From positions 267,535 through 331,534 of the forward strand of contig NZ_QGTQ01000001.1 of the NCBI RefSeq assembly GCF_003182255.1: a stretch of DNA of 64,000 nucleotides. Direction: 5' to 3'. The DNA comes from Paenibacillus cellulosilyticus (GTDB taxonomy: Bacteria > Bacillota > Bacilli > Paenibacillales > Paenibacillaceae). Of this stretch, positions 7,221-15,251 are shown piece by piece. A program made the position numbers and the translations under genes. Below the pieces are notes generated by a model that was given only the letters and a program-made list of their open reading frames with translations, ran no database searches and had not been told where the DNA came from. The first letter of the stretch is position 1; each line of letters starts with the position of its first letter.

Positions 7221-8208
7221 ATTCACATCGATTCTGCTCATCTTAGTTGTCGCAGCAGCGGCTGCCGTCGCGGTCTGTGTGGCGATTGGCAGCACCTATA
7301 TTCCGATTGGCACTGCAGCGAAGACACTCCTTGGACTAGGGGATGAATCATCATCGCTTATTATTATTAAACTGCGGCTGCCACGTGTCCTTATGGCGGT
7401 ACTGGTCGGTGCATCGCTCGCCGCTGCCGGCGCCATTCTACAAGCACTCGTGCGCAATCCGCTCGCTTCGCCTGATCTGGTCGGCATATCCGGCGGTGCA
7501 ACGGTTGCCTCCATTCTTTTCTTAACGTTTGCTGCCGGCCAACTAAGCATTAAATGGATTCCGCTGTTCGCGATCCTCGGTGCGTTCATCACCGCAGCGA
7601 TTAACTATGCGGCCGCATGGCGCAAAGGAATCTCGCCGCTGCGGTTCGTCCTTATCGGCATCTCTCTGGCAACAGCGATGAGTGCATTGACGACATTCGC
7701 GCTCAAGATCGGCCCGCCTTATATGGCAGCGCAAGCACTCGGCTGGATGACCGGTACCTTGTACGGCACCTCATGGATGCATGTCTGGACGCTGCTGCCT
7801 TGGGCGGCAGTGCTGCTCTTCGCAGCAATCTATCTATCGCGTTACTTGAACGTATTAGAGCTTGGCGACGAGCTCGCCGTCGGTATCGGTACACCGGTAC
7901 AGCGCGTCCGGCTGCTCATGCTCGTCCTAAGCGTTGGCTTGACCGGCGCAGCCGTCGGCATGTCAGGCGGCATCGGCTTCATCGGTCTGATGGCACCGCA
8001 TATTGCACGCCGACTCGTCGGCCCGAAATATGGTCGACTCATCCCTACCGCAGCGCTCGTTGGTGCGCTGCTGCTGCTTGCCGCCGATCTCGCGGGACGC
8101 ACGCTGCTGCTGCCGAGCGACATTCCGGCCGGCGTCTTCACTGCCGCAATCGGCGCACCGTTCTTCCTCTACTTGCTGCTGTCTAAGCGCAAGGGGGCAC
8201 AAAGTTAA
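7207..8208 (+). CDS. FecCD-family iron-siderophore ABC permease, subunit 2
   Basis: 333 residues. The frame is open from 7186, but the ATG at 7207 has a strong GAAGGAG site inside the end of the upstream gene (14-nt overlap, coupled). Landmarks: RLPRVLMAVLVGASLAAAGA, RNPLASPDLVGISGGA, ELAVGIGTPVQRVRLLML, and FIGLMAPHIARRLVGPKYGR. Second half of the siderophore channel, controlled with subunit 1 by Fur. The operon ends at the hairpin at 8225-8273. Confidence 0.93.
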   Translation: MRNLKFTSILLILVVAAAAAVAVCVAIGSTYIPIGTAAKTLLGLGDESSSLIIIKLRLPRVLMAVLVGASLAAAGAILQALVRNPLASPDLVGISGGATVASILFLTFAAGQLSIKWIPLFAILGAFITAAINYAAAWRKGISPLRFVLIGISLATAMSALTTFALKIGPPYMAAQALGWMTGTLYGTSWMHVWTLLPWAAVLLFAAIYLSRYLNVLELGDELAVGIGTPVQRVRLLMLVLSVGLTGAAVGMSGGIGFIGLMAPHIARRLVGPKYGRLIPTAALVGALLLLAADLAGRTLLLPSDIPAGVFTAAIGAPFFLYLLLSKRKGAQS

Positions 8209-8224
8209 CGCTCGTCAACCTTAG

Positions 8225-8273
8225 AAAAAGGCGATCGCTCACCGGCACGAGTCCGGGCAGCGATCGCCTTTTT
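8225..8273. terminator. bidirectional terminator
   Basis: AAAAAGGCGATCGCT / AGCGATCGCCTTTTT, 15-bp perfect stem between the convergent permease and SLH-protein genes. Confidence 0.9.
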
Positions 8274-8294
8274 CACATTAGGATCAATCGATTG

Positions 8295-10187
8295 TTACAC
8301 GTTCTTCTGCTTCTCAATCAAGTCGAATACGTTCTGCAGCAGCACGAAGGTCTGCTCATACGTCAGCTTGCCCTTTGGCGTAAACTGATTGCTGCCCGTG
8401 CCCTTCATAATCGTCAGCTCCGTTGCACGGTAGACGTTTTCCTTCGCCCACTTCGCGATTGCACGGTCGTCTGTGAAGGCAGCTACAGTTCTCGGTATGT
8501 CTTCCCATACGATCTCGTCCTTCCCCAGAATCCGTTGCGCCTGCTTATACACATTCAGCATGAGCGTTGCCGCTTGCTCACGTGTAATGGTGTTTGTTGG
8601 CGAGAACTTATTTTGTCCTGTGCCTTGAATAATGCCATTCAAGTTCGCCCATGTAATACGCCAATCATCCACGTCCTTGAACGGAGAATGACCGATTCCG
8701 ATCTCCTCCGTATACAAGTATTGGCTCGTCGCTGTCTCCAGCATTTGAATCGCAAGCGCTGCGAAATCGTAGCGGGAGATTGGTGTCTGATACGAATGGT
8801 CGTGCGGCTTGTCGACAAGCCCGTTCGATTTGGCCAGCGCATAATCTTTCACCGCCCACTTGCTCACCTGCTCCGTTGCCGTTTTGTCTGCTACGACGAT
8901 ATTGACGCGATTGAGCATACCCGTGTAGCTGTCAACAGATACCCATGTGCTGCCCGGAGCAACCGCCTTAATGACGCCCGATGCATCAATTGCCGCAACG
9001 CTGGAATTGCCGCTCACATAGTCCACTCCATCCGTACGCGCACCCGACCGAGTACCAAGCTGCAGCGTCTCGCCTTTATGTAATTGAATCGTATAGCGCG
9101 CGATAGGAGAGGACAACAGATTGAAGAATGTCGTTTGGAATTGCACTTTAGCTGCTTGTCCCGCTGTATCGTACAAGCCCGTAATGGCAACTTTGAACGT
9201 ATCGTCTTCACTGAATGCTCCAATATCGTCTGGACGGAAAATAACAGAGAAAGGAATGCCGTAACCGCTCGTCTCGACGCTGAAGTAATTGCCTGCTGTA
9301 TCTTTATTACTCGAATCAAACTGCCACGTACGGCCGTCACGCTCACGAATGAGCGTCACTTTAATATCTTCCGTCCGCTTTCGGTCATACTTATCCGTAT
9401 TGAGCGAAACGGACCAAGCGTCACGCGTCGCGAACAACTCCTGCGGGAAAAAGCCTGCCGACGGCCATGCGACATAATCGTAGCTGACCTCTGCTTTGTC
9501 GCGATCTTGATTAAGCGCATACATCGCTGCGAACGGTGAGCTGCTTCCTTTCGCATCTGGCGCCGAGTAGATCATCCCGAACATCGTCTTCGCCATAAGC
9601 GGATTCAGTATCCAGCGGCGATGGCCGACCGTGCCGATGTTTACTCCATCACTATCGGACATATAGCCAAGAACATGGTTATAGAATGTCTTGCTGCCTC
9701 TGATCAGATTGCTCCTCTGCGTGCCGACATTGCCTAGATCGAATAGAGATTGCTCCATATCCGCGGGCTTCTCCTGGCCATGCAGCAGCTGATTGTTCAC
9801 TGCGCTTAGCAGCGCCGCTGCCTGCTCTTGCTCCTCAATTGACCAGTCCGCCTCAAGGTCGTCCGGCAGCCCCGCTAAGTAGCGGACGAAGTTGGCCGCT
9901 TTAATGCCATCCTCGATATATTCATGCTTAATGGATCCCTTTGCATATGGCGCGGTAAGCTGTGGTGTCGTCTCATAGATGTTGTCCGCGCTCATGTAGT
10001 TCCCATCAGTCCCAAGCGGCCGATATTGGAGCCACTTCTCTACAATAGCCTGCTTTGTCCTGCTGCCGCTCTCTTGCTGAACATTAACTGGCGAAGCATG
10101 CACCTCGGGTACTGCCACAGACCACGTGACAGACAATAAGACAAGCGTAAGCAGCAGCTTCCAAGGCTTGTTACTCCAAGCTTTCAT
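8295..10187 (-). CDS. CAP-domain surface protein with Ig-like segment and three SLH domains
   Basis: 630 residues from the ATG at 10187 (GAAAGGGTG upstream; an ATG at 10214 in frame has no ribosome site). Residues 1-31 are a signal peptide ending VHA. A CAP/SCP-like region follows, with VGHRRWILNPLM around residue 190. A bacterial Ig-like (Big2-type) stretch around 390-440 includes SGNSSVAAIDASGVIKAV. The C-terminal ~180 residues hold three S-layer-homology repeats (ISRYDFAALAIQML; ITREQAATLMLNVY; LTYEQTFVLLQNVF). The SLH part anchors it to pyruvylated wall polymer. Biochemical role of the CAP part is unknown. Single gene with its own terminator. Confidence 0.85.
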   Translation of the reverse strand: MKAWSNKPWKLLLTLVLLSVTWSVAVPEVHASPVNVQQESGSRTKQAIVEKWLQYRPLGTDGNYMSADNIYETTPQLTAPYAKGSIKHEYIEDGIKAANFVRYLAGLPDDLEADWSIEEQEQAAALLSAVNNQLLHGQEKPADMEQSLFDLGNVGTQRSNLIRGSKTFYNHVLGYMSDSDGVNIGTVGHRRWILNPLMAKTMFGMIYSAPDAKGSSSPFAAMYALNQDRDKAEVSYDYVAWPSAGFFPQELFATRDAWSVSLNTDKYDRKRTEDIKVTLIRERDGRTWQFDSSNKDTAGNYFSVETSGYGIPFSVIFRPDDIGAFSEDDTFKVAITGLYDTAGQAAKVQFQTTFFNLLSSPIARYTIQLHKGETLQLGTRSGARTDGVDYVSGNSSVAAIDASGVIKAVAPGSTWVSVDSYTGMLNRVNIVVADKTATEQVSKWAVKDYALAKSNGLVDKPHDHSYQTPISRYDFAALAIQMLETATSQYLYTEEIGIGHSPFKDVDDWRITWANLNGIIQGTGQNKFSPTNTITREQAATLMLNVYKQAQRILGKDEIVWEDIPRTVAAFTDDRAIAKWAKENVYRATELTIMKGTGSNQFTPKGKLTYEQTFVLLQNVFDLIEKQKNV

Positions 10188-10407
10188 AATCGGACAAACA
10201 CCCTTTCTTCTCATTGTTGCAGGAATGCAAGCACGAATTCCGCTCCCTCAATTGGTATTTCATGAATAAGTACGAAGGAAATAGCAAAAAATCTCTCTTT
10301 TTTCAAAATAGCTACTATAGTCACATCTAACAATCATACCATCAATATATACACTACTAGTGCTAGGGTCTAAGCCATTCTTCCGTCAAAATCTGTAAAC
10401 GCGAACA

Positions 10408-10450
10408 TAAAAACCCCTGCCTGCCGCGATTGGTCCGCGAAGACAGAGGC
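10408..10450 (-). terminator. terminator of the catalase-family gene
   Basis: On the minus strand GCCTCTGTCTTCGCG...CGCGGCAGGCAGGGG followed by TTTTT, imperfect stem. The remaining gap from 10188 to 10407 is AT-rich upstream sequence of the SLH gene with no other recognisable site. Confidence 0.7.
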
Positions 10451-10505
10451 TTATATTCATCCCATTCAATGCGCAATATCGCTCATACAATGGCTGTAAA
10501 AAGCT

Positions 10506-11690
10506 TTAGTTATCCCGGCCCAGGTCGATGCCAAGGCCAGCGGCAAGCCGCATTCCGATCCGTTCATCCGCGCGGTAGAAGTTGCATACAGCACGGAGCT
10601 GCGTCTGCTGCGGCACCTGTTTCAGCTCGCTGACCAGATTGTGTACGAGCCATTCCTGTTCGTTCTCTGGCAGGGAGCGGCAGCGTTCACCCGCCTGCGT
10701 GAAGTCGTCTATCATCGTTAATGGCTCTTGCTCTTGCTCGACTGCTTCATACTGCTGCCTTGCACTTCCTTCAGCCAATTCGATACCCGGAACAAGTGCG
10801 CTCGGAGAGTATATAGACCGCTCTACCTCTCCATAGTAGTTGATCGGATTGAGGTTGAGCGTCATCGTGCCTACTTTGACATACTGTCCTAGCTCCTCCG
10901 GCCAACGCTTGGTTGGATCCAACGGATCGAATAGGAGCTTGTCGGCTCCATCGGGCGTCAGCAGCTGCGCATACAGCTCCCACTGGGGGAACTCGCCGTT
11001 CTCGATTGCCGCGTACAGATCGCGCGTCGCGTGACTGAAATCGCGTGACTGCATCGCTGCCGCTTCATCCGGCGTGAAATAAGCTGTGCCCTGTTTCGAC
11101 TTCCATCTATATTTGACAAAGGTAATGTTACCTTCTGCATTCATCCATTTGAACGTGTGGACACTATAGCCGTCCATCTGCCGATAGTTAGCTGGCGTGC
11201 CATCATTAGCGAACAACCAGGTCAACATATGCGTCGATTCAGGCGCCATAGTGAGCAAATCCCAGTAACGGGACGGCGTCTGCTCATTCGTATCTGGCGA
11301 TGATTTCATCGCTTGAACAAGCTCCGAGTACTTCGCCGCATCGCGAACGAAGGCAACGGGCAAATGGCTGCCAACGATATCGCAGATGCCTTCCTGCGTA
11401 TGCAGCTTCACCTCGAAGGCTCGAGGATCGCGAACCGTCTCTGGCGAGCCTTTGCCGTGGAAGACGGTAGAGAATCGAGCGAATAGAGGCGTCTCCTGCC
11501 CTGCTGTTTGGAGAAAATGTGCCTTGGTATAGGCCGCCATCGACTGCTCTGTAACGAATACGCCACGTGCACCTGCACCACGGGCATGGACATCGCGCTT
11601 CGGAATCCGTTCACGTCGTGACTGCATCAGCTGCTCGATCAGGTTATCGTTATCCGGCTGCCCTTGATCTGTGGTCAATCGTTCACTCAT
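10506..11690 (-). CDS. short catalase-family protein lacking the haem-tyrosine segment
   Basis: 394 residues against ~480 for ordinary small-subunit catalases. The core is clearly catalase: His35 in KRDVHARGAGARG, Arg72 in FARFSTV, PESTHMLTWLF, LDPTKRWPEEL, and LNLNPINYYGEVE then SPSALVPGIE (ending 304). Two key features differ. The GNNTP motif holding the catalytic Asn reads GSHLP (107-111), with Ser-His for Asn-Asn. After VPGIE, only ~24 residues precede DDFTQAG (328), so the segment with the haem-ligand Tyr (RLFxYxDxxRxR) is missing. Classical catalase activity is therefore doubtful. Start 11690 chosen over 11711 by AGAGGGG. A PerR-like box lies upstream. Confidence 0.8.
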   Translation of the reverse strand: MSERLTTDQGQPDNDNLIEQLMQSRRERIPKRDVHARGAGARGVFVTEQSMAAYTKAHFLQTAGQETPLFARFSTVFHGKGSPETVRDPRAFEVKLHTQEGICDIVGSHLPVAFVRDAAKYSELVQAMKSSPDTNEQTPSRYWDLLTMAPESTHMLTWLFANDGTPANYRQMDGYSVHTFKWMNAEGNITFVKYRWKSKQGTAYFTPDEAAAMQSRDFSHATRDLYAAIENGEFPQWELYAQLLTPDGADKLLFDPLDPTKRWPEELGQYVKVGTMTLNLNPINYYGEVERSIYSPSALVPGIELAEGSARQQYEAVEQEQEPLTMIDDFTQAGERCRSLPENEQEWLVHNLVSELKQVPQQTQLRAVCNFYRADERIGMRLAAGLGIDLGRDN

Positions 11691-11736
11691 CCTATCGAAA
11701 ACCCCTCTCATCTACAGTGCTAGAATTGCTATAGAT

Positions 11737-11751
11737 TTAGACTCATTCTAC
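11737..11751. promoter_or_regulatory. weak PerR-like box upstream of the catalase-family gene
   Basis: Minus-strand GTAGAATGAGTCTAA resembles the Per box (TTATAATNATTATAA) at 10 of 14 defined positions. Just beyond it is a perfect palindrome CTCATATATATGAG (11752-11765). Confidence 0.35.
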
Positions 11752-11842
11752 CTCATATATATGAGTAGAGGGCGCACCTTCATGCGACGCATGTTGCTGC
11801 GATTGTTATAGGATGATGTAACGGCACAGAAGGACATCGGAT

Positions 11843-12604
11843 TTATACATAAGTTGCGCTTTGTGCAACCGAAAAGGAAGCGGCAGGCCGCTCGTCCGCG
11901 AGACGATATCCAACTCCACGGACAGTCGCTACATATTTCGGGAACAACGCATTATCGCTCAGCTTCTTGCGAAGCGTCTTAATGTGTACATCCACCGTGT
12001 TGCTGCTGCCGAACAGGGCGCAGCCCCATATTTTCTCCGTTATTACTTCACGAGACAGAACACTGCCGCTAGCATGAATAAGGACAAGGAGCAAATCATA
12101 TTCGGTACGCGTCAGTTTCAGCTCGCGGCCATCCCGATAAACCGCCATTCGGCCAGTATCAATCATCAAATCCTTGAATGTGCGGAGCGTCGCAATTGCG
12201 GAGCTCTCTGCGCTGCGTACAATGCGGCGCACATGCAGCAGCACCTCACTTGGGCTGCCCGGCCATACGAGCAGCTCTTCCGAAGTGCCTGCTGCCAAAC
12301 AATGGGCAAGCGTCGACTCGGAGACGAGGAACAAGGTGCGGGCCACACCTTCTTGGACTGCGAATCGTCCAACTGATGCAATCGTCGCAGCCGTCGCTTT
12401 GTTCTCGGCGGACAGATCGTATATCATCATATCCGGGGCCAATTGCGCGATCAGCGCCTTCTCAGGACATTGATGCGTCATGAATACATCGAAGCCATCA
12501 CCCATCAGTAATGCAGCTGTCTCCTGTACGCTGTGCGGTTGGCGGCTTACAATCATAATACGGCGGGGCTTCGTTATTTCGACGGATTGTTCAGTACGGA
12601 ACAC
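11843..12604 (-). CDS. OmpR-type response regulator with atypical receiver
   Basis: 253 residues from a GTG at 12604, which has GGAAGGAG at proper distance; a GTG at 12613 is too close to it. The receiver is degenerate: the first strand reads RRIMIVSRQP without the usual Asp-Asp pair, and the conserved Lys-Pro is replaced by WPGSP, though an Asp in MMIYDLS sits at the phosphoryl position. The C-terminal winged helix is normal (LTRTEYDLLLVLI; SNTVDVHIKTLRKKL; TVRGVGYRL). No kinase is adjacent. It overlaps the 3' end of perR by about 31 nt, so the two are translationally coupled. Probably a phosphorylation-independent regulator tied to peroxide stress. Confidence 0.85.
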   Translation of the reverse strand: MFRTEQSVEITKPRRIMIVSRQPHSVQETAALLMGDGFDVFMTHQCPEKALIAQLAPDMMIYDLSAENKATAATIASVGRFAVQEGVARTLFLVSESTLAHCLAAGTSEELLVWPGSPSEVLLHVRRIVRSAESSAIATLRTFKDLMIDTGRMAVYRDGRELKLTRTEYDLLLVLIHASGSVLSREVITEKIWGCALFGSSNTVDVHIKTLRKKLSDNALFPKYVATVRGVGYRLADERPAASFSVAQSATYV

Positions 12605-12972
12605 GTTGCACACACTCCTTCCAGCACCACGGATGCGTGATGCAGCTCATAATTGGTTTCCTGCGCAGCTTTGCCGAGCCATTCGGCCGGCAGCTCAATT
12701 GCGACTTCGTCGACACGTCCGCAGCGTGTGCAGACGACATGATGATGATCTTCCATTCTTGCGTCGTAGCGTGACGCGACCTCGCCAAGCTTCAGCTCCT
12801 TAACGAGTCCTGCCTCTGTTAAATAGCGAAGCGAATTATATACAGTGCCATATGCGAATGCATTGCCTTGTGCGCGAAGCCGATCCATGACATCGGCTGC
12901 CGTCGGGTGATCATGCGACTGCTGAAGTACTTCCAGTACCGCTTTACGCTGCATTGTCAGGTTCAATTTCAT
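12574..12972 (-). CDS. perR: PerR-type Fur-family peroxide sensor
   Basis: 132 residues. DNA-binding Fur-like repressor that senses H2O2 by metal-catalysed His oxidation. Aligning by eye to B. subtilis PerR, all regulatory metal ligands are present: His22 (HDHPTAA), Asp70 (SRYD), His76, His78 (EDHHH) and Asp88 (GRVD). The Asp at the last position fits PerR rather than Fur. Structural zinc Cys pairs are C81/C84 and C121/C124. A near-consensus Per box in its own promoter (13015-13029) supports this and autoregulation. The 3' end overlaps the downstream response-regulator gene. Confidence 0.88.
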   Translation of the reverse strand: MKLNLTMQRKAVLEVLQQSHDHPTAADVMDRLRAQGNAFAYGTVYNSLRYLTEAGLVKELKLGEVASRYDARMEDHHHVVCTRCGRVDEVAIELPAEWLGKAAQETNYELHHASVVLEGVCATCSVLNNPSK

Positions 12973-13014
12973 AAGGGTTCATCCTTTGCCAGCTTGCTTT
13001 CAATAACTATCTCT

Positions 13015-13029
13015 TTAGAATCATTATAA
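13015..13029. promoter_or_regulatory. PerR box
   Basis: TTAGAATCATTATAA matches the Per box TTATAATNATTATAA at 13 of 14 defined positions. It lies between divergent perR and the Crp/Fnr gene and could control both. Confidence 0.8.
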
Positions 13030-13080
13030 ATTTAGAATTAGTTCAAGTCAATTCTATTCAGAGGGCGAGGAACATTTACC

Positions 13081-13584
13081 ATGCTGCTTCATCGTAACGA
13101 AATTTTGTTCCGACAGGGGGAATCCGGACCCTTATATCGGCTGCACAGCGGCCTGCTGAAGATCGTCCGCGTGCAGGAGGATGGCCGTCAGCTTGTCCTT
13201 AATTTCATCGTGCCGGGCGAGGTCATTCCGCATCATTCCCTCATTTCACCGAAGGCTTACCACGCCACCGCAATTGCACTCATGACAAGCGAGATTGAGC
13301 TTATTCCAGCTGCAGAATGGTACGCTCGGGTCAACTCGGACACGGCGGCCGCGCTGGAGACGGCACGCCTGCTGCAAAGCCGGCTCCGCATGATGCAGGA
13401 ACGAATTGACCAGCTTGCGCTCCAGAGCCCTGCCGAGAAGCTCGAAGCGTTCCGCAGCTGGATCGCCCGCTACCTGCCGCCGAACACGAGGCTGACCGAT
13501 TTATTGACGCAGGAGGAGATCGGCCAATTTATCGCGCTGCGCCGCGAGACCGTGAACCGACTGCTGCGCGAGTCGCCGAATTGA
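13081..13584 (+). CDS. short Crp/Fnr-family regulator
   Basis: 167 residues, shorter than the usual 220-240. The N-terminal cyclic-nucleotide-binding-like barrel is present from LLHRNEILFRQGESGPLYRL to FIVPGEVIPHHSL, then a dimer helix, then a helix-turn-helix with LTQEEIGQFIALRRETVNRLL; the protein stops a few residues after the recognition helix, so the wing is missing. No Cys for an iron-sulphur cluster and no clear cAMP phosphate-binding motif, so the signal is unknown. Start follows GGGCGAGGAAC. The neighbouring hmp promoter carries a perfect TGTGA-N6-TCACA site at the activating position, suggesting this protein may regulate hmp. Confidence 0.8.
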   Translation: MLLHRNEILFRQGESGPLYRLHSGLLKIVRVQEDGRQLVLNFIVPGEVIPHHSLISPKAYHATAIALMTSEIELIPAAEWYARVNSDTAAALETARLLQSRLRMMQERIDQLALQSPAEKLEAFRSWIARYLPPNTRLTDLLTQEEIGQFIALRRETVNRLLRESPN

Positions 13585-13655
13585 CGACTGCCTCCATTGC
13601 CCGTGAACTGTCGTATCTGCACCGCTTATTAGACTGTCCGAATGTTTCCAACTAC

Positions 13656-13701
13656 AAACAAAGGGTGCCCCGCGGCTGATCACCGCAAGGCACCCTCGTT
13701 T
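13656..13701. terminator. hairpin between convergent crp-like and hmp genes
   Basis: AAACAAAGGGTGCC / GGCACCCTCGTTT with one bulge; T-rich on the minus-strand exit, so it probably serves hmp. Confidence 0.6.
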
Positions 13702-13718
13702 GCATCTATCAATCCATC

Positions 13719-14939
13719 TTAAGATTCCAGTGTTCCAGCCGGACCGAAGAATTCGTAACGAATGCTTTCGTCTGCCACGCCATTTGCCTTCAGCGCCTGC
13801 ACCATTGCGCGCATGAACGGCACTGGACCGCAAATATAGTAAACGGCGTCCTTCGGTGCCTCTTCCGCGAGATAGGCAGCATCAATGCGGCCTTCCCGAT
13901 CAAATGCGCCTGCTGCACGATCAGTCTCACTTGGCTGCTCGTAGACGAAGCGTACCTTCGCAGCTTGCCCGATTCGACCAGCAGCAGCAAGCACTTCCTC
14001 GCGCAGAGCATGAACATTGCCATTCAATGCCGAATGAAGGAACGTTACCGACCGCTCGCCACCTTGCGTTGCGAGTGTATTCAGCATGCTGACCATCGGC
14101 GTAAGACCAACGCCGCCACTTAGCAGCACGACTGGGCGCGTGTCCTGCAGATCAAGCACGAACTCACCGGCTGGCGCGGACAGTTCCAGTACATCGCCCA
14201 CCTTCACCGTCTCATGCAAATAATTGGATACTGCGCCATCCGGATGGTTGGATGTACCGTCCTCGCGTTTAACCGAAATCCGATAATACGGCTTCCCTGG
14301 TTCACACGACAGGCTGTATTGGCGAAGCATCGTATTTTTCGCGCCTGGGATATTGACCTTTACCGTTACATATTGACCCGGAATGAAAGATGAAATCGCT
14401 CCACCGTCCTCTGGTACCAGATAGAACGATGTAATAACATCCGACTCTACTTGCTTCCGATCAACGACGAACCTTCTGAAATCTTTCCAGCCGCCTTCTG
14501 CTCCCTCTGCTTCTGCATACATCTCTGCCTCGATGCTGATGAATGCATCGGCAATGAACCCGTACGCTTCGCCCCATGCTGCAATAATTTCTGGTGTTGC
14601 TGCATCGCCCAGCACCTCTTGGATGGCTGCGAGCAGATTCTCGCCAACAATCGGGTAATGCTCTGGCTTGATGCCTAAGCTTCTATGTTTATGCGCAATA
14701 AGTTTAACAGCCGGCAGAATGGCCCCTATATTATCAATATGAGCTGCGGCTGCATATACGGCATTCGCCAGCGCCTGCTGCTGGCGACCCTGCTTCTGAT
14801 TCGCATGATTGAATATGTTGAGCAGCTCCGGATGACGAGCGAACATTCTGCTGTAGAAAGTTTTCGTGATTTCCAGGCCGTGCTCGGCCAACACCGGTAC
14901 TGTCGATTTAATAATAGATACGGTTTGTGCGCTTAGCAT
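13719..14939 (-). CDS. hmp: flavohaemoglobin, nitric oxide dioxygenase
   Basis: 406 residues, full length. Globin domain 1-~140 with Tyr29, Gln53 and proximal His85 (AHKHRSLGI) at the positions known from E. coli Hmp. FAD domain from ~150 with RQYSLS. NAD(P)H domain with LLSGGVGLTPMVSML and YYICGPVPFM, ending EFFGP. Oxidises NO to nitrate using O2 and NAD(P)H in the cytoplasm. Start has GAAGGAG. A Crp/Fnr-type box centred 41.5-42.5 nt upstream of the predicted transcription start implies activator control. Confidence 0.96.
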   Translation of the reverse strand: MLSAQTVSIIKSTVPVLAEHGLEITKTFYSRMFARHPELLNIFNHANQKQGRQQQALANAVYAAAAHIDNIGAILPAVKLIAHKHRSLGIKPEHYPIVGENLLAAIQEVLGDAATPEIIAAWGEAYGFIADAFISIEAEMYAEAEGAEGGWKDFRRFVVDRKQVESDVITSFYLVPEDGGAISSFIPGQYVTVKVNIPGAKNTMLRQYSLSCEPGKPYYRISVKREDGTSNHPDGAVSNYLHETVKVGDVLELSAPAGEFVLDLQDTRPVVLLSGGVGLTPMVSMLNTLATQGGERSVTFLHSALNGNVHALREEVLAAAGRIGQAAKVRFVYEQPSETDRAAGAFDREGRIDAAYLAEEAPKDAVYYICGPVPFMRAMVQALKANGVADESIRYEFFGPAGTLES

Positions 14940-14984
14940 TTCGAATCTCTCCTTCGAAAGTGACTTTTCTCATAACCTATTCGA

Positions 14985-15028
14985 AGTATACCCCTCTAAC
15001 CGGTTCCCTAGTTGTGACTGCAATCACA
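14985..15028 (-). promoter_or_regulatory. hmp promoter with Crp/Fnr-type activator box
   Basis: TGTGACTGCAATCACA (15013-15028) is a perfect TGTGA-N6-TCACA site. On the minus strand a TATACT -10 lies at 14990-14985, placing the box centre about 41.5 nt upstream of the start point, the class II activator position. A Rex site (TTGTGA-N6-TCACAA) is an alternative reading. Farther upstream, 15142-15162 holds a small hairpin AGCGG-ACAA-CCGCT plus a T run on the plus strand, ahead of the gene at 15252. Confidence 0.65.
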
Positions 15029-15251
15029 TCGATATTGAACATCCCGTGACAACTAACATGCTGCTTTTTCAAAAATAAAAATGTTTGTCTACTAGTAACA
15101 AAATGCAACCTTGCCCCGTCTATATATTTGACCGAATTACGAGCGGACAACCGCTTTTTTTTGCAACATAGCGAATGCTTTCGAAGCAAGTATTTTGCTT
15201 GCAAGGAAGTGTCTCTAGGATGAACCAAATTACTTTTAGGAGGACTTGCTA

